DNA from: Buxus sempervirens
Lineage: Eukaryota; Streptophyta; Magnoliopsida; Buxales; Buxaceae
DNA length: 64,000 nt
Direction: 5' to 3'
Assembly: GCA_947561395.2 (NCBI GenBank)
Contig: OX387185.1
Span: 24,371,866-24,435,865 of the forward strand
The notes under the pieces were generated by a model, which ran no database searches, was not told the origin of the DNA, and worked only from the letters and a program-made list of their open reading frames with translations. Positions 11,863 through 22,919 of the stretch are shown here, piece by piece (within the stretch, counting starts at the first letter, position 1; every line of letters begins with the position of its first letter). The translations under genes and the position numbers were made by a program.

Positions 11863-12900
11863 TTTTTGGTGAGAAATTAAACTTTCTTCATAGATCTTAG
11901 ACATGTTTTTTGGGCATGTCTCATCTTTGCATCCATTGTCTTTTAGTCAACATCCAATATTTTGGCATGCTTATGGTTTTTGTGTACATGTACACATTGA
12001 GATTTCTGTATTATTATGTCTAGGCATCATCAATCTGGTTAATGGCCCTTGAGTGGTATATTGGTGGAGATGCTGTGTAAACCGATTCCTGTAGACTTCA
12101 AAGTCATTGCCGACAGTGAACTGGCTAAAAAAACCTGTTTTGAATGGTTATAATTATTTTTTGGTGAATGAAATAAAAATTTTAGGTATACAAATGAGAC
12201 ACATCAGCTTAATCAATGTGGCTTCTCTTTAGCCTGTGTAGTGTCACATACCTGACAAAGAATTTGTATTCTACTTGTTGGACTGTTTAATGATCTCGTT
12301 GTTTTTCATGGCTAGCAGTCAAAAACAGTCACAGGATATCTTAAGCTTGGAGATGATTGAGAAATTCCATATATGTTACCATATCTAACATTAGTTTTAC
12401 ACTTTCTTTTTTTAACTTTTGCACTGATTACCCAATGGGTTTTACATATTTTGTTTCTGTAACATGCTCTTTCATTTGTCCCCAGTATAAATGCTAACAT
12501 GACAAATCACTTCTTACTTCTTGAAATACTTTTTCCTTTTCTTCTCCTCTTTGTGCTGAACACATAATGAGAGACCTCACCATCTTTTCCTGTTAGGTGA
12601 ATGCAATGATCTCCATGCATTTAGTGATAAGAGCGCTGAACCCCGGCTATGAACATCGGCATGGTTGCACTGAGCTCAAAGGATACTCCAAGAGCTGCAA
12701 GATCACTCACAGAGCCTAAAAGAAGCATTTTCCTGCCCATTTTATTTACGAATTAAGAGGCCATTGTTATACATGCAATCGGAGGCACTTAGAGAGAAGT
12801 TCAATATAATCTGTGCATTGTATCCTGTATCCTCCATGTTTTTGTGTAACTGTTGGGAAGTTGGACCTATGATAGGATTAACTTTCATGTCAAATGATAC
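11863..12900 (+). other. Probable 3'UTR with a UTR intron
   Basis: A good donor (ttttg|gtgaga) lies at 11869, seven bases after the stop. A good acceptor (ttttcctgttag) ends at 12596, followed by a less AT-rich stretch to about 12850. This suggests a 3'UTR exon from 12597. It is inferred from splice-site quality only, and the poly(A) site is not resolved. Confidence 0.4.
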
Positions 12901-13369
12901 ATAACCAGTAGTTTATATTGTGATTTCACCAATAGAGAATGAACTTTCTGACTTTGAAATGTTAAAAGCCATTACAAAATTGTATACTGAAAGTTCTGTT
13001 CTGTCACTTCCTGCAATTTTTGTGTGTTAACAAAAGACTACAAAGATGTGGCCAATTCTTTCATATTCAAGTGTCTATTATCAACCGACATTACAAACTC
13101 CAGTCACCCTTCTCTGCATCTTTACCTTTTAAATTGTGAGAAACAATGTAGGGCTTATTCTCTTTTCTTCCCATGAGTAAAATACAATGCCGAAATGTCG
13201 TCGCTCTCTTGAGGTTGGGAAATTTGCAAAATTATGTTATCACAAATTATGCCACGAGTAAATCGTCTGATTAGGTTATAATGAACATTACTGGAGGAAA
13301 TGGTTCTATGTCCGGTAAAACTATTTAAACGTTTTAAGTTTCAGGATGAGACTTGCATATACAGTTGGG

Positions 13370-13690
13370 TAATTATGATCGAGAGAGCAAAATAACGAAG
13401 AACAGAACGAAGGAAAGCATAACATAAAATATAAAAGTTTTACGTGGTTTGGCCTTTAATGCCTACGTCTATGTGCATAGATGATGAGAAGATTTACCTA
13501 AAACAGAAGGATCATAGGAGGCTCTTTTATATGCATTGAATGCCCTGAAAAAAGGCTGAACAATTCTTGAATCTCCCAATGTCTTCCACCCCAAGAAACA
13601 GTTGTGATCCACCTTATATACCCAAAAAAATGCAAGTTACCAGAGCATGGAGTGAAAATGAGAGCGCAAGAGCAAGAGACCATTAATTTT
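13370..13690 (-). repeat. Decayed copia-type LTR fragment
   Basis: The block 'ttttacgtggtttggc...tgcctacgtct...gatgatgag' (13437-13490) matches the LTR of the copia element at 56195 ('tttacgtggttcagc', 'tgcctacgtcca', 'gatgag') in the same order. Ends are not definable and no internal region is present. Confidence 0.5.
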
Positions 13691-13717
13691 AAAAAATATC
13701 CTCTGGTCTAGAGTGCA

Positions 13718-13772
13718 TTTAAAATGCATGCATGCATGCACTCAAGAAACTATATATATATATATATATACT
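13718..13772. repeat. (TGCA)n and (TA)n microsatellites
   Basis: 'atgcatgcatgcatgca' at about 13724-13740 is followed by an uninterrupted (TA)n run at about 13751-13770. Confidence 0.85.
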
Positions 13773-16700
13773 TTTGATCTACAAAATAGAAATATTTTTA
13801 AAACAAAATTTCAAGTTGATTTTTCCGACAATTCAATGTTTTGGCAATATTTTTGTAAAATTGAATTTTCAAGTTTTCAAAATTTGAGAAATAACTTAGC
13901 ATTTGAAAGAAAATATTTCTCATCAAAAATCAGGTTTTGTTTATTAACTTGATTGAGATTTTGATCTACGTCTATTTTTAACGGATTCAAATTGGGGAGG
14001 GGATGGGGATTATTCCCTTATTTACAAATGTTGTTGTAAGCAAATGAACACCGGATTAAATGATATTAAAGTAAGTAATACTGCATGTAAAAAATGAGAA
14101 ATAAACTACTAAAACTATAATTTTTGCTTGTGCCTGTATGGTTACGAATAGTTCTCTATATAATCATATTCTGTGCATGTGTAGCGACTAGAACTTCATT
14201 AAGAGTAAAATAGGTATTTCACAAATTATTCTAAACAATTTTAATAAGTCGTGGGCTTGTTAGGCTTATGATGCATTCCATAGTTGTATTGGATCTTAAT
14301 TAATACGACTAACAAAGGCTTTAAACCTAGTAATATACTAAAGGGTAAAATTTACTTTATTAAAACCCTACTAATCCACCTTGCTCATATCTTGAATCAT
14401 TGTTATTTTAATAGTTCTGAACATGTGGTAGGAGTTGGATATCTAGAAACCCTAGACATTTGAGAAAGGAGAAGGTTTTGTAGAATTTTAAAATTTCACA
14501 AGATGATTAACTAAATAGAATATATTTTGCGATCACAAGTAGGTGGATCTATAGTTTTCTTCACATTGGATACTTTAGTTTGTAGAACATGCATGATTTG
14601 CTATGATCTCCATAATCTATACTATTTATAACACGAGGCACCCCTTGGAAGCATGCCTTAAAATTATATTTATCCTTCCTATAATGCATTTACAATTCAC
14701 TGCTAAACTTCATTAATATAGTGCTATAACAGTATTCTCCATTTCATTTTATTTTAACTCATGCTGTTGAGAACTGTTTCCTCCTACTTCTTCAACCATT
14801 TATTTACATACATGCAATACCGCACGTGCACACCACTAGTTATATATGATGGTAACTGATGCATGGTATGCTCTTTGGTATATGTTGTGATATGTTGTAT
14901 TGTCCTTACAAGTCATGCCACGGATGATTTGATTATCTGAGATGAAGAAAACGTGTAATCACTATATTGAATTGGGAGATGAATGATAGGGAGAATGATT
15001 ATATGCATGCTAACATTGCTATAATAAGTTTAGATTCATCTTAGGTTGTTATGATCATCTCATAACTCTATTTTTATTGATTACATATTTATGAAGTTAG
15101 TTTTGTAAAGGAAACTTATAAATTTTGAAAAATGATAAAACCTGGGAATTTTTCATTATTTTGACACGCCTTAGTTGGCTTTACAGCAAGCCGCAATCAG
15201 TTTCAGCAAGGGACATTATAGCAGTGCTCGAAAATTCAGACCTGCCTATATTGAGGAGGGTTACGGCATGTTGTAATTACAAGTTAGAAATCAATAATTT
15301 AGGGTAAAAGCAATGTGATATAAGTTCTAGAAATTATTACAATAAATTTAACGTTTTGATCCACGCTTAGTACACATTAGGTCAATATACTAAAAGTTCC
15401 AATTGTTGTGTGCGCGTGTCCGATCCGCAGGATCGCACTGCTGACTGGACTCGAGGCGCACGGGGGTGTGTGTCTCTCCTTTTGGGAAAATCAGGATTTT
15501 GGAGTCGCCACTGCCTGATGGGGTGCAGGCAGACATCTGGATGCCTAAGGTTTGTCTATTAATGGTTTGTGGCTTGCAATTCAAACTAAGCTCTCGGTTA
15601 CGGTTTGGGGAAGTCCGTAGACACTCCGGTCCATCCCGTCGGGTGATGGGTCCCACGGGTCTTCCTAGTTTAGAATCAACTTTTGTTCTATCGATCTCAC
15701 CCAATCCTATTCAGATATGCCCTCATCATGTTAAGTCTGTGTGGGGACCATCCTGAGTGGTGTGGGTCCCCTTTACTTGATTTTATCTTCTTTATTAAAA
15801 AATGGTCTCCGTCTGACTGGGTGGGCCCCATTGCAAGGCCTGCAGAATCTTTGGAGGGCTAAGCATTGCCCACATGTCCCTTTGATGGGCTTTAAACTAA
15901 TCCTAGAAAGCCCTTTAGGGTTTGGTTTAATTTGATTGTTTTTATTTGGGTTTTAACAAAGAATTAGGTTTAAGATTTATTTGATGGGCCTGGATCGTCT
16001 GTGGGCCTATTGGATGGGCTTCACAAAAGTTGCCTTTTGTGTTGCTTATTACCAGTTTAATTCTTCTCCAATGGAGCTAGGAACGGGCTTGGGGCCCATT
16101 TCCTAGGCTTTAGGCTAGAAAGCTCAAGTCTTTGTGGGTATGGGATTTGGATCTCTGTCCACCCTTGGTAAACGGGCTTGTTGACCAAAAATTTGAATCT
16201 CAATCATTTCTGACCAAACATGATTTCACCCAATTATGTGGGCTTTTATTTCATGGGGTACGGACCCATCCAGGGCGTCTAGGCTACAGAACAATCCCCT
16301 TAATTATAACTCTAAAACATTAGAAAAAAGCCCTTTGATTTTAACTTCAATTTCACAAGATTTGATTACTTATATGGTTGGGAATGATTTGGTTCGTTTT
16401 AATTGCGACTGAACTCAGTTTGATTTGTCGGGTTGCCTATGTACCCAATTATTTGGGATCAAGTCATAACGTAGTTCAAAAGTAATTTAAGTTTGAATTT
16501 AAGGTAAGAGATCTTACCTTATATTTAATTTGGTTTATTTTAATTAATTGGACCATTAAGATCCGGTTTAATTGGGTTTAATTTGAATGACTTAATGTTT
16601 AAGGTATTGGACCATAAAAGACCATTCCTTAGATTAAACCATTTGAGTTTAATTTTGAGTTAAACCGCAAAAAGGAAACGGTTTGATTTGAAAAGATTTG

Positions 16701-17129
16701 ATTTGATTTGATTTGAGTGGTTCAATTTCAAAGGCATTGGACCATAGAAGATCATACCTTAATTGGACCAAGAAGTTTAATTTGTTTAATTGATTTAATT
16801 TGGGTTGAACCAAAAGGGAAAAACGATTCAATTTAAGGGAATTTAATTTGGTGTGGTTTAACCCCAAGGCATTAGACCGTAGAAAATCGTACCATAGATT
16901 AAACCACAAGGTTTAATTTGATTGATTAGTTCAATTAAACCACTTTTATGACTTGAACCGTAAAAGGGAAACATTTTCGATTTGTTGGTTGAATTTATTC
17001 ACTTTAATGTGTATGGGGGTTAGTTTGAACCATTTTCATTATCCCATTAATTACATAGTTTGGTTCAATTTTAAGATAATTTTGGTTCATTTTAATTTTA
17101 GAACAATTTCGGTTGAATTTAAAATGGTT

Positions 17130-17480
17130 ATAATTTAGTTTTAGTTTAAGGACGATTTCGGTCCAATTTGGATTTTAACTTGGTTTATTTTAGTTTAAGG
17201 ACAATTTCTTTCCAATGTTGAATTTAATTTGAATTTTATTTGGTTTATTTTAGTTTAAGGACAATTTCGGTCCAATTTGGATTTTAATTTGGTTTATTTT
17301 AGTTTAAGGACAATTTCAGTCCAATTTGAATTTTAACTTGGTTTATTTTAGTTTAAGGACAATTATAGTCCAATTTGAGTTTGATTTGGATTTTATTTGG
17401 TTTATTTTAGTTTAAGGACATTTCGGTCCATTTTTAAGAGGTTTTTTTGGTTTAATTTATTTTAAGGACAATTCTGGTCC
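17130..17480. repeat. Tandem minisatellite in Y 3' LTR
   Basis: About six to seven imperfect units of roughly 54 bp, each with 'tggtttattttagtttaagg' and 'acaatttcggtccaatttg'. The same array is in the other LTR at 48300-48625, so it predates the insertion of Y. Confidence 0.85.
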
Positions 17481-18860
17481 AATTTGAAGGCGAACCATTA
17501 TGTTGGACATTTAACAGTTCAATTTGGATTGAAATAGGACTTTCTGGTTCAATTTCGAACACTTTTGGGACACATTGTGGGTTGGTTCAAAGTACTTTTG
17601 CGTGCATTTAATCACTTTTATATGAAAAAGAGAAGTAATTTTATTTTTACATCATGGGTTTTGATGCAATTTTGGGATGTTTGGCTTCTAGAAAGGTCCA
17701 ATGATTTTTATGGATTTTTTGGAATTTTTCTAGGGCCAAATTGGGCTTGAATTGGGCAAAAATGCACATTCCTAGGTCAAATCGGGTTGGTTTTGTGGTT
17801 CAGAGGCCTTTGGTTCAGGCGGTTTGGGCTTGTGGTAATATGTGGGTCAAACGGTCCGGGTGAGGTGGATCAGGGCTGGAGCTTGGGTTTGGGCCGAGAC
17901 AAAGGTGCGCGGGCTATGCATGATGCGCCTGGGCCATCTCGGCCCATTGATCTTTTTTTTTTTAAATTTATTATTCTTTTTTTTAACGGGCTGGCGGAGC
18001 AAGCCTGATTTGTTGCGCGGGTACAAGGCCGGATCGGACCGATATAAGCCCGGGCATGTATATGGGCCGACGGAGCGTGCATGGGCCGGATTGGAGCGAT
18101 TACTGTATTTGGGTCCTAGCGGGCCTTAATACTTGGGCATGCGGGTCTTGGGCACGGCCAGGCCCGATGCGCCTAGGTTTAGAGCGCCTGGGCTCAAAGC
18201 ACGGCCCAGCCTACTGTCTGACGCGCGCAAGAGGCCAAGACGTGGCCCAGGACACTGAAAAAGTCCCTTTTGCTCGTTGTTTAGCCTAAAATTTGCGATT
18301 TCTACCACCTGATGACTCCAGGATGTTTACAGATCCGTTTTTGGCCAAATTTTGGGTATTTTTAGCCCAATTTTATGTTTGTAAACTCAGATTTTAACCC
18401 ATATCCTTATTTTAATAATTTTGGTTCATTTTTAGGGAGCTTTCACACAGGAGTCCGGGTGACCCAAATATGAGTCCCTGACTCTCCTTCTTTTGGGAGT
18501 TCATCTTGTGAAGTCCAAGTGGTCCTGAAAAGAATCCCTAGCCCTTCGGATTTGTTTCAAGGAAGAAATTGAAGATTCCCTCATCTTTAATTGTAATCCA
18601 ATTAGGATAAAGAGTCCAGGCGACCCTAATAAGAGTCCCTGACTCTCTAAAATCAATCGGAGAATAGAATTAAAGATAAGGGATAAAATTAGGGGAAGAA
18701 ATAGAAGAGATAAACCTAATGTAAGTCTTATCTTCTCTTCTCTGTGATAACCCTCCGTAACTCTTCAAATCAACCTCCTTGTTTTCCTCCAAAAACTCTT
18801 CGTATCCTTCTCTTTCAAAACACTTTTTTCCAACCTCCTCCTAAACCTTATCTCTTTGGC

Positions 18861-18872
18861 TTTTTATATAGG
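18861..18872 (-). promoter_or_regulatory. LTR TATA box (Y 3' LTR)
   Basis: Minus-strand 'cctatataaaaa', conserved in the 5' LTR at 50019-50030, where it would drive the gag-pol transcript. Confidence 0.6.
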
Positions 18873-19202
18873 TGGACTTGTAGCATGTGTGGTTCCACTC
18901 CACGATTGAGAGAAGTTGTAACTTCTCTCAACTTTCTCACTTATCCCCTAAAAGAGGGGACGTTTTGTTCCCTTTTTTTGTTTTAATTTAGTTAAAGAGA
19001 AAGAGGGAGGGGGAAGGGGGGGACACATGGCATGTGGTCCCCACCTCTTAAAACAAATCTTGAGAAGTCGTGCATGTGCACGACCATGTGATTTTTTATT
19101 TGAAACTTCTTTTTTTTTTTGTTGATGTTTTGGGGATTTCTTTGGGACATGGCCTACAATGCCACGTCATCAAAGATATGCCTTTTTTTTTAGGTGCAAA
19201 CA

Positions 19203-19215
19203 GTGTCCCCTTTGA
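19203..19215 (-). other. Polypurine tract of element Y
   Basis: Minus-strand 'caaaggggacac' lies directly before the 3' LTR, the expected position of the plus-strand primer. Confidence 0.7.
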
Positions 19216-19287
19216 ACTTGCATGTGATGTTTATCACATGTGAGTTCAAAATTCAAATTTGAGTTTATTTTGAACTTTTAAAAGGAT

Positions 19288-19330
19288 AAATCCTAATTCA
19301 AATAGGATTTCCTTTATCTATATAAAAGGA
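19288..19330 (+). promoter_or_regulatory. Putative promoter of the antisense PMD ORF
   Basis: TATAAAAGG lies at 19321-19329, inside element Y and outside its LTR, facing the PMD ORF. A small hairpin AAATCCTA/TAGGATTT (19288-19295 and 19303-19310) lies just upstream. A start near 19350 would give a leader that is spliced at the AG at 20434-20435. Inferred from position and motif. Confidence 0.5.
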
Positions 19331-19854
19331 TTCTTTATCACTTTTTATTTATTTATTTCATTACGTGATTCTTCCATCCTGAAACAAGAGAACCCAGAAG
19401 GCTTTCATTGCTCTTGTCTCCTCTTCTGTATTCCTGAAAATTAGAGAAGGTGATCTCCCTTTTTTTTTTATATCTCTTCCAAAGCAGATTACTCTTCCTT
19501 TCTTCATCTTGTGTTAGGGATCTTGAGGTCCATGAAGCACTGTGATGAAAGAGTTGGATAGATAATCTTTATATTTTTCTTTAAGCCGTTATTAGGCTTT
19601 TGGAAGACCAGGATGATGAAGCAGATATTTAAGAACCCTCAAAAATTTATTGAAGAATAATTACAGTAATCTGGATTAACTGATGAATTCCCCAATAAAT
19701 TGAATAATTTATGGTTCCCCAGATTTTAATTTGTTTTTTGAAATTTTATTTGAGAATTTTCGGGTAAATTAAGGTTTCAAAGTACCAAAAATTCTTCAAA
19801 CAAGTAATTTCAGGCTATTTTTGAAGTCTAATAGACCATTGGGCCAAGGCAGAC

Positions 19855-20035
19855 CATGCGCGGGTCTATTCTGACCCGCGCGGGTCCAGTAGATCCAAAC
19901 GGCCTGTTTTGACTCTCATGGGCCCAAACGGGTCTGTTTTAGACCCGCGTGGGTCTATTGTTATCCAAAAGAATCTATTCTGACCCCATGGGTCTATCAT
20001 GACCCGCGCGGATCTATTCTAACCCACAGGCCTCA
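19855..20035. repeat. CG-rich palindrome cluster in the PMD leader
   Basis: GACCCGCGCGGGTC (19873-19886) recurs as GACCCGCGTGGGTC (19942-19955), GACCCCATGGGTC (19982-19994) and GACCCGCGCGGATC (20001-20014), separated by 'tattctgacc'-like spacers. The block is much more CG-rich than its surroundings and sits in the presumed leader intron of the PMD ORF. Confidence 0.75.
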
Positions 20036-20435
20036 TAAGCCCATTTTTAACACACCTAGGTTTCCAAGTCCGGCACAGAATACTTCCAGGTGCTGAAATG
20101 GCCCAGTGCGCTTGGCCCAACACATTTCTGGGCATGTGGGTGGCCCAACAAGCTTGCCCAGATGCAAAAGTGGCCTGATAAGGCTACTTTAATTACAGTT
20201 ATGCCATTTTGACATATTTTAGTGATTTCTGGCCAATTTTGACCCCTTTTATTGCTGTTTTGCCATTATTGGCCTGTTTTGATTATCTCTAGCCACTTAT
20301 AACAGAAATTCAGCAACATTTAGGCCCCCTTTTGTTTTCTTTTTGTTGACATTAGCCTTCACTTTCTTTCTTTTTTTTGTTGTGAAATTGGCTCATCATT
20401 TTTTTTTCTCTTTTTTTTTTTTTGCTTGTTTGCAG

Positions 20436-20808
20436 ATGAGTACACTTCCTCATATTGATGCCCGTGGACATATCACCACTAAACATGCCTTGGACGACAA
20501 CAACATCGAGCTTCCAACAGGCCCCCTTTATCAGCGGTCTATATTTTTGACAGAATGCCATATTGACCCCCCAGTAGTTGGCCATGTTAGTTGGGTTCAG
20601 AAAGTGGCTATAGGATCTAGCCACTTAGAGTATGATCACGCCAACTTTAAAGGCTTCGTGAGTGCTTGTAAAGTTTCAGGTGCTCGTTTTACTGCTATCA
20701 CTTTGGAGAAAGTGAACAACGAAGTTCATGGTGACACGATTGTTACGGTGCCCGATGAATTTGTCCCTTGTTTACCAAGGCTACTTTGAAATAAATTGCC
20801 TTGGAAGG
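20436..20808 (+). pseudogene. Antisense PMD ORF of element Y, N-terminal part
   Basis: The ORF starts at ATG 20436, immediately after a strong polypyrimidine tract and AG (20434-20435), so the leader is probably spliced. It begins MSTLPHIDARG. One nonsense codon (TGA, 20787-20789) interrupts it. Element Z then splits the frame at the GAAGG target site (20804-20808). With Z and one TSD copy removed, the frame continues in the same phase at 28233. This N-terminal part shows no recognisable domain. It lies on the strand opposite gag-pol, downstream of pol. Confidence 0.75.
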
Positions 20809-22253
20809 TGTGTGCATGGTCGCACGTGGCGGGGCGCACGTGATGTCGCGCGTGCCTCTTGATGGGAAAAATGGGAAGTTGGAGTCGCCACTACCTGATG
20901 GGGTGCAGGCAGACACATGGGTGCCTATGTTTGTATATCTGTGTGGGCCCACAGTGGTTCAGATGAGAGCCACTTGGCTTCTCTTGAAGAGCTTTTGAGA
21001 ACCAAAGGGAAAAGATGGGGGCTGGGATTTGCCTCCTCCCTTTTTTCTATCCCTAATCACTGCACAAACAGGGACTCAAGTGTCCCTATTCTTGCTTCTT
21101 TTTCCCAAACAAACACATCATCAACTTTGCATGAAACAACAAGCAAACCAAGGCATCTCTAAGCATGTTTCAAGCTAAAACTGAACTAAGTAATGAGTTA
21201 CACCATCAAGAGCTACAAAACAAGTTTTAGATGCATGCGAATTACATTAAACAGTGGAACATGCAGAGCTCCTAGATATATCTTCAATGCATGCAAAAGT
21301 AAACCTATCTATGAAATATGTACAAGGCCGAATGGGCTTTTTTATGACTCAAAACAGTGACTAAAACAGAAATGGAATCATGGTGAAAACACACAAAACA
21401 GCAGGTAAAAGTAGGCGTTGACATGATCCCCAAAAGGGGTAAAACACATACCTTAAACATTGATTAATCCATGCATGCATGCAACATCAACCAGACCATA
21501 TGCAAATGAAAACTAGAGCACAAACTCAATGTGCATAGCATATTATTTTCAGCCTCCTATCAATGTAGATTATTCAGTTATTCTAAAAAAGGCACTTAAA
21601 GAAGGGAACAAGGGGGGGTTACTCATGGGGTACATCAGATAAGATTAAAGGGGAACACCCTCCTCTATCGAATAAAAGCACAACAATCAGCAATATGGGA
21701 CAAAGGGCAGTGATTTTAGGGTGCTTAAAAGCCAACTAAAAGTCACTCATCTCCTTCCTCTGGTTCGACCAAAACACCCACCTTACCTTGGAAGGATTAC
21801 ATCCTTGTGGTGGTGTGGAAAACGTGAAGAGAATGGAGAAGAAAGTAAAACAACCATCCCCAACAGCATACACATAAGGCACATAGAACTTTAAGTGCTC
21901 CAAATCACACCATGCTCATATATGTGAAACAAAGTAAAACAAAGAGCTTACCTTGGGGGTCTAGACCCCTTTTTGAGTGTGTGGGCTTCTCCTTGAAGTA
22001 AGAATAGGTGCTGGAGCCTCCCTTGGCACCACCAACAGCAGCAAGCCTCCACTTGCTTGGATGGAAATGAAGGGGAAGAAGTGAAGAGAGAGAGGAAAGC
22101 TCAAGGTGGGGTGTTTGGGGGGTTATGGAGGCAAGGAAGGGCTTGGAGGAGGGATCTCTGAGCAAGGTTCGTGGGGGAGAAGAAGTGGAAAACAGCCAAA
22201 ACCAAGCCAACCCCCGAAATGGGGCTGATGTTGCCTTTTTATAGCAAACTTTT

Positions 22254-22489
22254 TGTATCCGGCATTTAATGTTGGATACACTACACTTCCTTTGTATCCG
22301 GCATTTAATGTCGGATACACTAAGCTTCCTTTGTATCCGACATAAAATGTCGGATACAAACACAATTATTTCAAAAATTCAATTTTCTGAGCGAATCCAC
22401 ACGAATCTTGCGGCCAAATCTCTTGTATCCGGCAATATATGTCGGATATGCACAAAATTATGTGTATCCGATATATATGACCGGATACA
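22254..22489. repeat. Palindrome array, Z copy a (5 hairpins)
   Basis: Five 27-nt units lie at 22254-22280, 22293-22319, 22332-22358, 22424-22450 and 22463-22489. Each has a left arm like TGTATCCGACAT and a right arm like ATGTCGGATACA around a short A/T loop. The third unit is a perfect 12-bp stem with a 3-nt loop. The first two keep pairing through G-T wobbles. The array lies directly upstream of the LTR TATA box on the minus strand. Confidence 0.9.
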
Positions 22490-22734
22490 AACACGATATT
22501 TACATATTTGCCCCTCGACTTGACCGATTCGACCGATTTGACACTTTTAGATATTTGCAGATTGCCCCTTGCGAATTTTGGTTTAGTCCCTGAGATATTT
22601 GACAAGTTTTGGATATTTAAAGATTGCCCCCTGAGATATTTTTCTGTGTTTGTCGCCACATGTGTAGTTCTCCACGTGTGCAGCTTCCAGTTTTGCTGCT
22701 CAGAAACCTTGGCAGCTCATATCTTCTTCACCCA

Positions 22735-22919
22735 GACTCCGATTCCAGCAAACTTAGTTGCGTTAGAACCGTATCGAAGCCCTCTATCCCATGGCATGGG
22801 GGTAAGCACCTAGATCGGGGTTTAGTAGAAAGTCAACTTTCGGCTCCCCTTCAAGTTTGACCGGCCTGCAGAACCTTCATCCGGACTCCGATTCCAGCAA
22901 ACTCAGTTGCGTTGGAACC
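22735..22919. repeat. Tandem ~150-bp unit in X-family LTR (copy a)
   Basis: The block 'gactccgattccagcaaact' with 'agttgcgttagaaccgt' occurs twice (about 22736 and 22883). V1 is inserted in the second copy. The same doubled block occurs at 27893/28047 and, more diverged, at 54845/54990. Confidence 0.75.

Larger units (their letters stand above)
16179..19202 (-). repeat. 3' LTR of element Y
   Basis: A 3024-bp LTR. On the minus strand it starts TGTTTGCACCT and ends GGTCAACA. It contains a tandem block of about 54-bp units (17130-17480), a G-run stretch (about 19004-19021), a minus-strand TATA box (reverse complement of 18861-18872) and GC-rich 'gggcc' sequence (17880-18290). Its pair is 47350-50392. 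Confidence 0.95.

Noticed and set aside
17787-18308. Overlapping GC-rich ORFs on both strands
   Set aside because: They fall in the GGCC-rich part of the Y LTR and are mirrored at 49015-49472 in the other LTR with substitutions that do not respect codons.
21905-22365. 152- and 80-codon ORFs on the minus strand
   Set aside because: They run across the palindrome array (repeated 'C-R-I-Q-R-K' peptides come from the hairpin units) and are chance frames.
22254-22489. Regularly spaced palindromes resembling a CRISPR array
   Set aside because: Units are imperfect inverted repeats in a plant LTR. Spacing is 12-65 nt with similar, non-unique spacers, and there are no cas genes.
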